Source of the DNA: Plantibacter sp. PA-3-X8
GTDB taxonomy: Bacteria > Actinomycetota > Actinomycetes > Actinomycetales > Microbacteriaceae
Reading direction: 5' to 3'
Length of the DNA stretch: 64,000 nt
Assembly (NCBI RefSeq): GCF_003856975.1
Contig: NZ_CP033107.1
Location: 2,790,001 to 2,854,000, forward strand
Shown here: positions 61,664-64,000 of the stretch, piece by piece
Position numbering within the stretch: the stretch's first letter is position 1
How the letters are laid out: every line of letters begins with the position of its first letter
The notes under the pieces: model-generated
What the model saw: the letters and a program-made list of their open reading frames with translations, nothing else
Told to the model about the DNA's origin: nothing
Database searches by the model: none
Translations under genes and position numbers: made by a program

Positions 61664-62409
61664 CGACCGAGCCGACGACCACCATCGCCGTCCTCCTGCC
61701 CTCGAGCTGCAATGTGAACGGCGATGCCGAGAACGGCGCGGTCCTCGCTCGCCGGGCCCGCGCGCGTGGCCTCGCCGTCGAGCTCGTCCCGGTCGAGTCG
61801 GTCGCCGAGCTCCCGAGCACGGTCCACGCGGTCGTCCTCGGGTCGTGCGACGACCCGTCGGCGCCACAGGTGCTCGAGGCGCTCCGGCCGTTCCGCGACG
61901 CGTTCATCGCCTGGGTGGAGGCCGGCGTGCCCGTCCTCGCGGTCGCCAACGGATGGAAGCTCCTCACTCGCCGGCTCGAGCTGGTACCGGGGAGCTGGGT
62001 CGAGGGCCTCGCCATCATCGAGGGCGACGCCCCGTTGCGGCGTACGCGGGCGAGCGACGACCTCGCCGTCGTGCCGAGCGGCCGCCTCGAGCTCGACGCC
62101 CCGGTACTCGTCGGGTACGAGAACCACGGGCGGGACTTCCGAGCCGGGACGGGCGTCGAGTCGATCGGCACCGTGCAGCACGGACGAGGCAACGGCGACG
62201 GCACGGAGGGTGCGCTGGTCGGACCCTTCGTCGGAACCCACCTGCACGGTCCCGTCCTCGCCAAGAACCCGGAACTGGCCGATCGGCTGCTCCGTCTGGC
62301 GATCACGGTCGCCGGGGGCACGTCGATGCTCGACGAATCACCGGAACTCCACGCCCTCGACGAGATCGCCGCCAACGCCAGAGCGCAGATCGTCTCGGCG
62401 CTCGCCTGA
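61660..62409 (+). CDS. gatD: GatD-like amidotransferase subunit lacking the catalytic cysteine
   Basis: 249-residue class I glutamine-amidotransferase-fold protein, partner of MurT. Family blocks are VGYENHGRDF (151-160) and GTHLHGPVLAKNPELAD (192-208) with the catalytic-type H196. At the nucleophile elbow, where GatD of Staphylococcus has LTICGGYQFLG, this protein reads LAVANGWKLL, placing Ala96 at the cysteine position; the oxyanion segment GGGSDREQ is also changed to GSCDDPSA. It should therefore not release ammonia from glutamine. Full length, good frame and a 4-nt overlap with murT argue against a decayed gene. A strong terminator follows. The name is by homology only. Confidence 0.88.
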   Translation: MTTEPTTTIAVLLPSSCNVNGDAENGAVLARRARARGLAVELVPVESVAELPSTVHAVVLGSCDDPSAPQVLEALRPFRDAFIAWVEAGVPVLAVANGWKLLTRRLELVPGSWVEGLAIIEGDAPLRRTRASDDLAVVPSGRLELDAPVLVGYENHGRDFRAGTGVESIGTVQHGRGNGDGTEGALVGPFVGTHLHGPVLAKNPELADRLLRLAITVAGGTSMLDESPELHALDEIAANARAQIVSALA

Positions 62410-62466
62410 GTCCGCGCGCGATCGAGCCCGCGCTGGTCTGAGACCGCGCTTCCTCGATGACATGAC

Positions 62467-62499
62467 GAAGGGCCCCGGATCTCGGATCCGGGGCCCTTC
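62467..62499. terminator. Bidirectional terminator after gatD
   Basis: Perfect 15-bp stem GAAGGGCCCCGGATC (62467-62481) with its complement (62485-62499) and a 3-nt loop, followed by ATCG, and by analogy ending both gatD and the convergent small zinc-protein gene. Confidence 0.75.
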
Positions 62500-62516
62500 A
62501 TCGTGATGCCGGTGGA

Positions 62517-62747
62517 CTAGGCGCGCTGCTCGTTGAAGAGTCGCGCGGACTCGTCGTGCCAGTCGGTCGCGACCTGCGTCAGCTTCTCCTGGTACTTCTT
62601 GCCGTGGTGCGCGCAGAACAGCAGCTCACCGCTGTTCATCTGCACGCGGATGTAGGCCTGTGCTCCGCACAGATCGCAACGATCGGCGGCAGTCAGTTGC
62701 TGGGCGTCGAGGTCACTCGGCGTGCTCTCGGTAGCAGTCTGTGACAT
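62517..62747 (-). CDS. Small zinc-binding protein (DUF7455-like)
   Basis: 76-residue protein with a CxxC...CxxH-type metal site: DRCDLCGAQAYIRV and LLFCAHHGKKY. Polar N-terminus of about 20 residues, then the compact finger and a helical tail (KLTQVATDWHDESARLF). Similar short proteins (DUF7455) are frequent beside rpoD/topoisomerase genes in actinobacteria; role unknown. The ATG has an excellent ribosome site (AGGAGGAGC) 3 nt upstream. It is divergent from the topoisomerase gene, with a palindrome in between. Confidence 0.85.
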   Translation of the reverse strand: MSQTATESTPSDLDAQQLTAADRCDLCGAQAYIRVQMNSGELLFCAHHGKKYQEKLTQVATDWHDESARLFNEQRA

Positions 62748-62978
62748 GTGCTCCTCCTGACTCGGGCGGCTACGAAACTCGTAGTACTCATGAAAGCACG
62801 CGATTGTCACAACGGGGTCCCATTCCGTGTTCTTTTCGCTGTGCGCGTAGATGATTCGGATCAACCGTGCAGCCGGATGGGTCGACGGCCCGCGACAACG
62901 CGCCGTCGAGCGGGTCCGGGCGATCACGCGCCGAGTGTCTCCGTCGGCGTGTCGGTGCCGACGACTACGCTGGGAAGC
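62748..62978. promoter_or_regulatory. Divergent promoter region with a CTACGA-AAC-TCGTAG palindrome
   Basis: 231-bp gap. A 6-bp inverted repeat CTACGA (62770-62775) / TCGTAG (62779-62784) lies 23-37 nt upstream of the zinc-protein ATG, likely around its promoter; TTGTGACA-like bases further upstream (about 62804-62811) could be the -35. The middle part is AT-richer (62790-62870). TACGCT (62966-62971) ends 7 nt before the topoisomerase GTG. Confidence 0.4.
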
Positions 62979-64000
62979 GTGAGCAGCGACTACTCCGCCA
63001 GGCATCTCTCCGTCCTCGAAGGCCTCGAGGCGGTGCGCAAGCGACCGGGCATGTACATCGGTTCGACCGACTCGCGCGGCCTCATGCACTGCCTCTGGGA
63101 GATCATCGACAACTCCGTCGACGAGGCCCTCGGCGGGTACGGCGATCAGATCGAGATCGTCCTCCACGCCGATCAGAGCGTCGAGGTGCGCGACCACGCG
63201 CGTGGCATCCCGGTGGACATCGAGCCGAAGACCGGCCTCTCCGGTGTCGAGGTCGTCTTCACCAAGCTCCACGCCGGCGGGAAGTTCGGCGGCGGTTCGT
63301 ACGCCGCGTCCGGCGGCCTGCACGGCGTCGGCGCATCCGTCGTCAACGCCCTGTCCGAGCGACTCGACGTCGAGGTGGATCGCGGCGGCAAGACCTACGC
63401 CATGTCGTTCCACCGCGGTGAGCCGGGGATCTTCGCCGACACGGGGGAGCCGACCCCGGACGCACCGTTCACGCCGTTCGAGAAGCAGAGCGAGCTCCGC
63501 GTCATCGGCAAGACGAAGCGCGGCGTGACCGGCACCCGGATCCGCTACTGGGCCGACCGCCAGATCTTCACGAAGGGCGCCCAGTTCCAGGCCGAGGAGC
63601 TCCTCGGCCGCGCGCGCCAGACCGCCTTCCTCATCAAGGGTCTCGGGATCCACATCCGCGACGAGACCGTCGAGGAGCCGACGGAGGCGATGTTCCGCTA
63701 CGAGGGCGGCATCTCCGAGTTCGTCGACTACCTCGCGGGCGACACCGCACTCACCGACACCTGGCGCCTCACCGGCAGTGGCACGTTCACCGAGACCGTC
63801 CCGGTGCTGTCGCCGTCGGGCACCATGGTCGCCACCGAGGTGGAGCGCGAGGCGGAGGTCGACATCGCGCTGCGGTGGGGTACCGGGTACGAGACGGTCA
63901 TGCGCAGCTTCGTCAACATCATCGCCACGCCGAAGGGCGGCACGCACCAACTCGGATTCGATCAGGGCCTCCTGAAGTTCCTCCGCGCCCAGGTCGAGCA
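62979..64000 (+). CDS. parE: DNA topoisomerase IV subunit B (ParE/GyrB family), 3' part outside window
   Basis: The first 340 residues of a type IIA topoisomerase B subunit; the gene continues past the right edge. The GHKL ATPase domain is complete: VRKRPGMYIGST, EIIDNSVDEALGGYG (catalytic Glu and Mg-binding Asn), VRDHARGIPVD, and KFGGGSYAASGGLHGVGASVVNALS (ATP lid). The transducer domain follows with the expected QTAFLIKGLGIHIRD and IATPKGGTHQLGF. The place next to rpoD fits the second, ParE-type B subunit of actinobacteria rather than GyrB, which is normally near the origin; from sequence alone the two are hard to tell apart. TACGCT 7 nt before the GTG suggests a leaderless message. Confidence 0.88.
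   Translation, partial: MSSDYSARHLSVLEGLEAVRKRPGMYIGSTDSRGLMHCLWEIIDNSVDEALGGYGDQIEIVLHADQSVEVRDHARGIPVDIEPKTGLSGVEVVFTKLHAGGKFGGGSYAASGGLHGVGASVVNALSERLDVEVDRGGKTYAMSFHRGEPGIFADTGEPTPDAPFTPFEKQSELRVIGKTKRGVTGTRIRYWADRQIFTKGAQFQAEELLGRARQTAFLIKGLGIHIRDETVEEPTEAMFRYEGGISEFVDYLAGDTALTDTWRLTGSGTFTETVPVLSPSGTMVATEVEREAEVDIALRWGTGYETVMRSFVNIIATPKGGTHQLGFDQGLLKFLRAQVE

Noticed and set aside
60401..62409. murT/gatD as pseudogenes because of missing catalytic residues
   Set aside because: Both frames are complete, overlap by 4 nt, keep all other family blocks and end at a strong terminator; specialised function is a better explanation.

Overview
The window is high-GC actinobacterial DNA, densely packed and with almost no non-coding space. 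Several things point to a plant-associated member of the Microbacteriaceae: the actinobacterial gene neighbourhoods (glnA2-glnE facing glnA1; rpoD-murT-gatD-parE; sucB/lpd beside leucyl aminopeptidase and DUF4191), a RNase P RNA of actinobacterial type A, polyphosphate glucokinase, and many genes whose -10 hexamer (TANNNT) lies only 6-8 nt before the start codon, the mark of leaderless transcripts. I cannot name the genus from sequence alone. No prophage, insertion sequence, tRNA, rRNA or CRISPR array was seen.

Layout. 1-1.9 kb: part of a sugar-acid locus (MFS transporter, KDPG-type aldolase, divergent DeoR regulator). 2-2.4 kb: thioredoxin. 2.4-20 kb: a two-armed plant-glycan locus around one divergent promoter region (10.9-11.2 kb). 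The minus arm is LacI regulator, GH36, GH51, GH27, GH95; the plus arm is a sugar-binding lipoprotein, two ABC permeases, GH3, GH127, then a second LacI regulator. The hydrolases lack signal peptides, so oligosaccharides are probably imported and trimmed in the cytoplasm. No ABC ATPase is encoded here. Two inverted repeats of the form GAGAGCGRTCTC are candidate LacI-family operators.

20-38 kb: mixed metabolic and housekeeping genes: cyclodeaminase-like protein, lipid kinase, ArfB, an epimerase, a sulfur-scavenging pair (flavin monooxygenase and MetY), ThuA-like protein, SGNH hydrolase, membrane molybdopterin oxidoreductase, azoreductase, kynureninase, aldose epimerase, Ohr, the LysG/LysE regulator-exporter pair, Nif3-like protein and a coiled-coil zinc-ribbon protein. 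38.4-39 kb: RNase P RNA, whose 3' end is repeated in tandem behind the gene. 39-41 kb: polyphosphate glucokinase and methionine aminopeptidase. 41-50 kb: a secreted/membrane hydrolase-like protein and the glutamine synthetase cluster, with a four-part GlnR box ahead of glnA1.

50-64 kb: DUF4191 protein, a membrane pseudokinase, the E2 and E3 subunits of a 2-oxoacid dehydrogenase, leucyl aminopeptidase, PAC2 protein, MFS transporter, primary sigma factor, the MurT/GatD pair, a small zinc protein and the start of a topoisomerase IV B subunit. The MurT/GatD pair is the most interesting item: GatD has lost its catalytic cysteine (Ala96) and MurT has no cysteine at all, so no zinc ribbon. If the host has group B peptidoglycan, in which the D-Glu alpha-carboxyl carries the crossbridge rather than an amide, this pair may have been re-purposed to attach an amino acid there.
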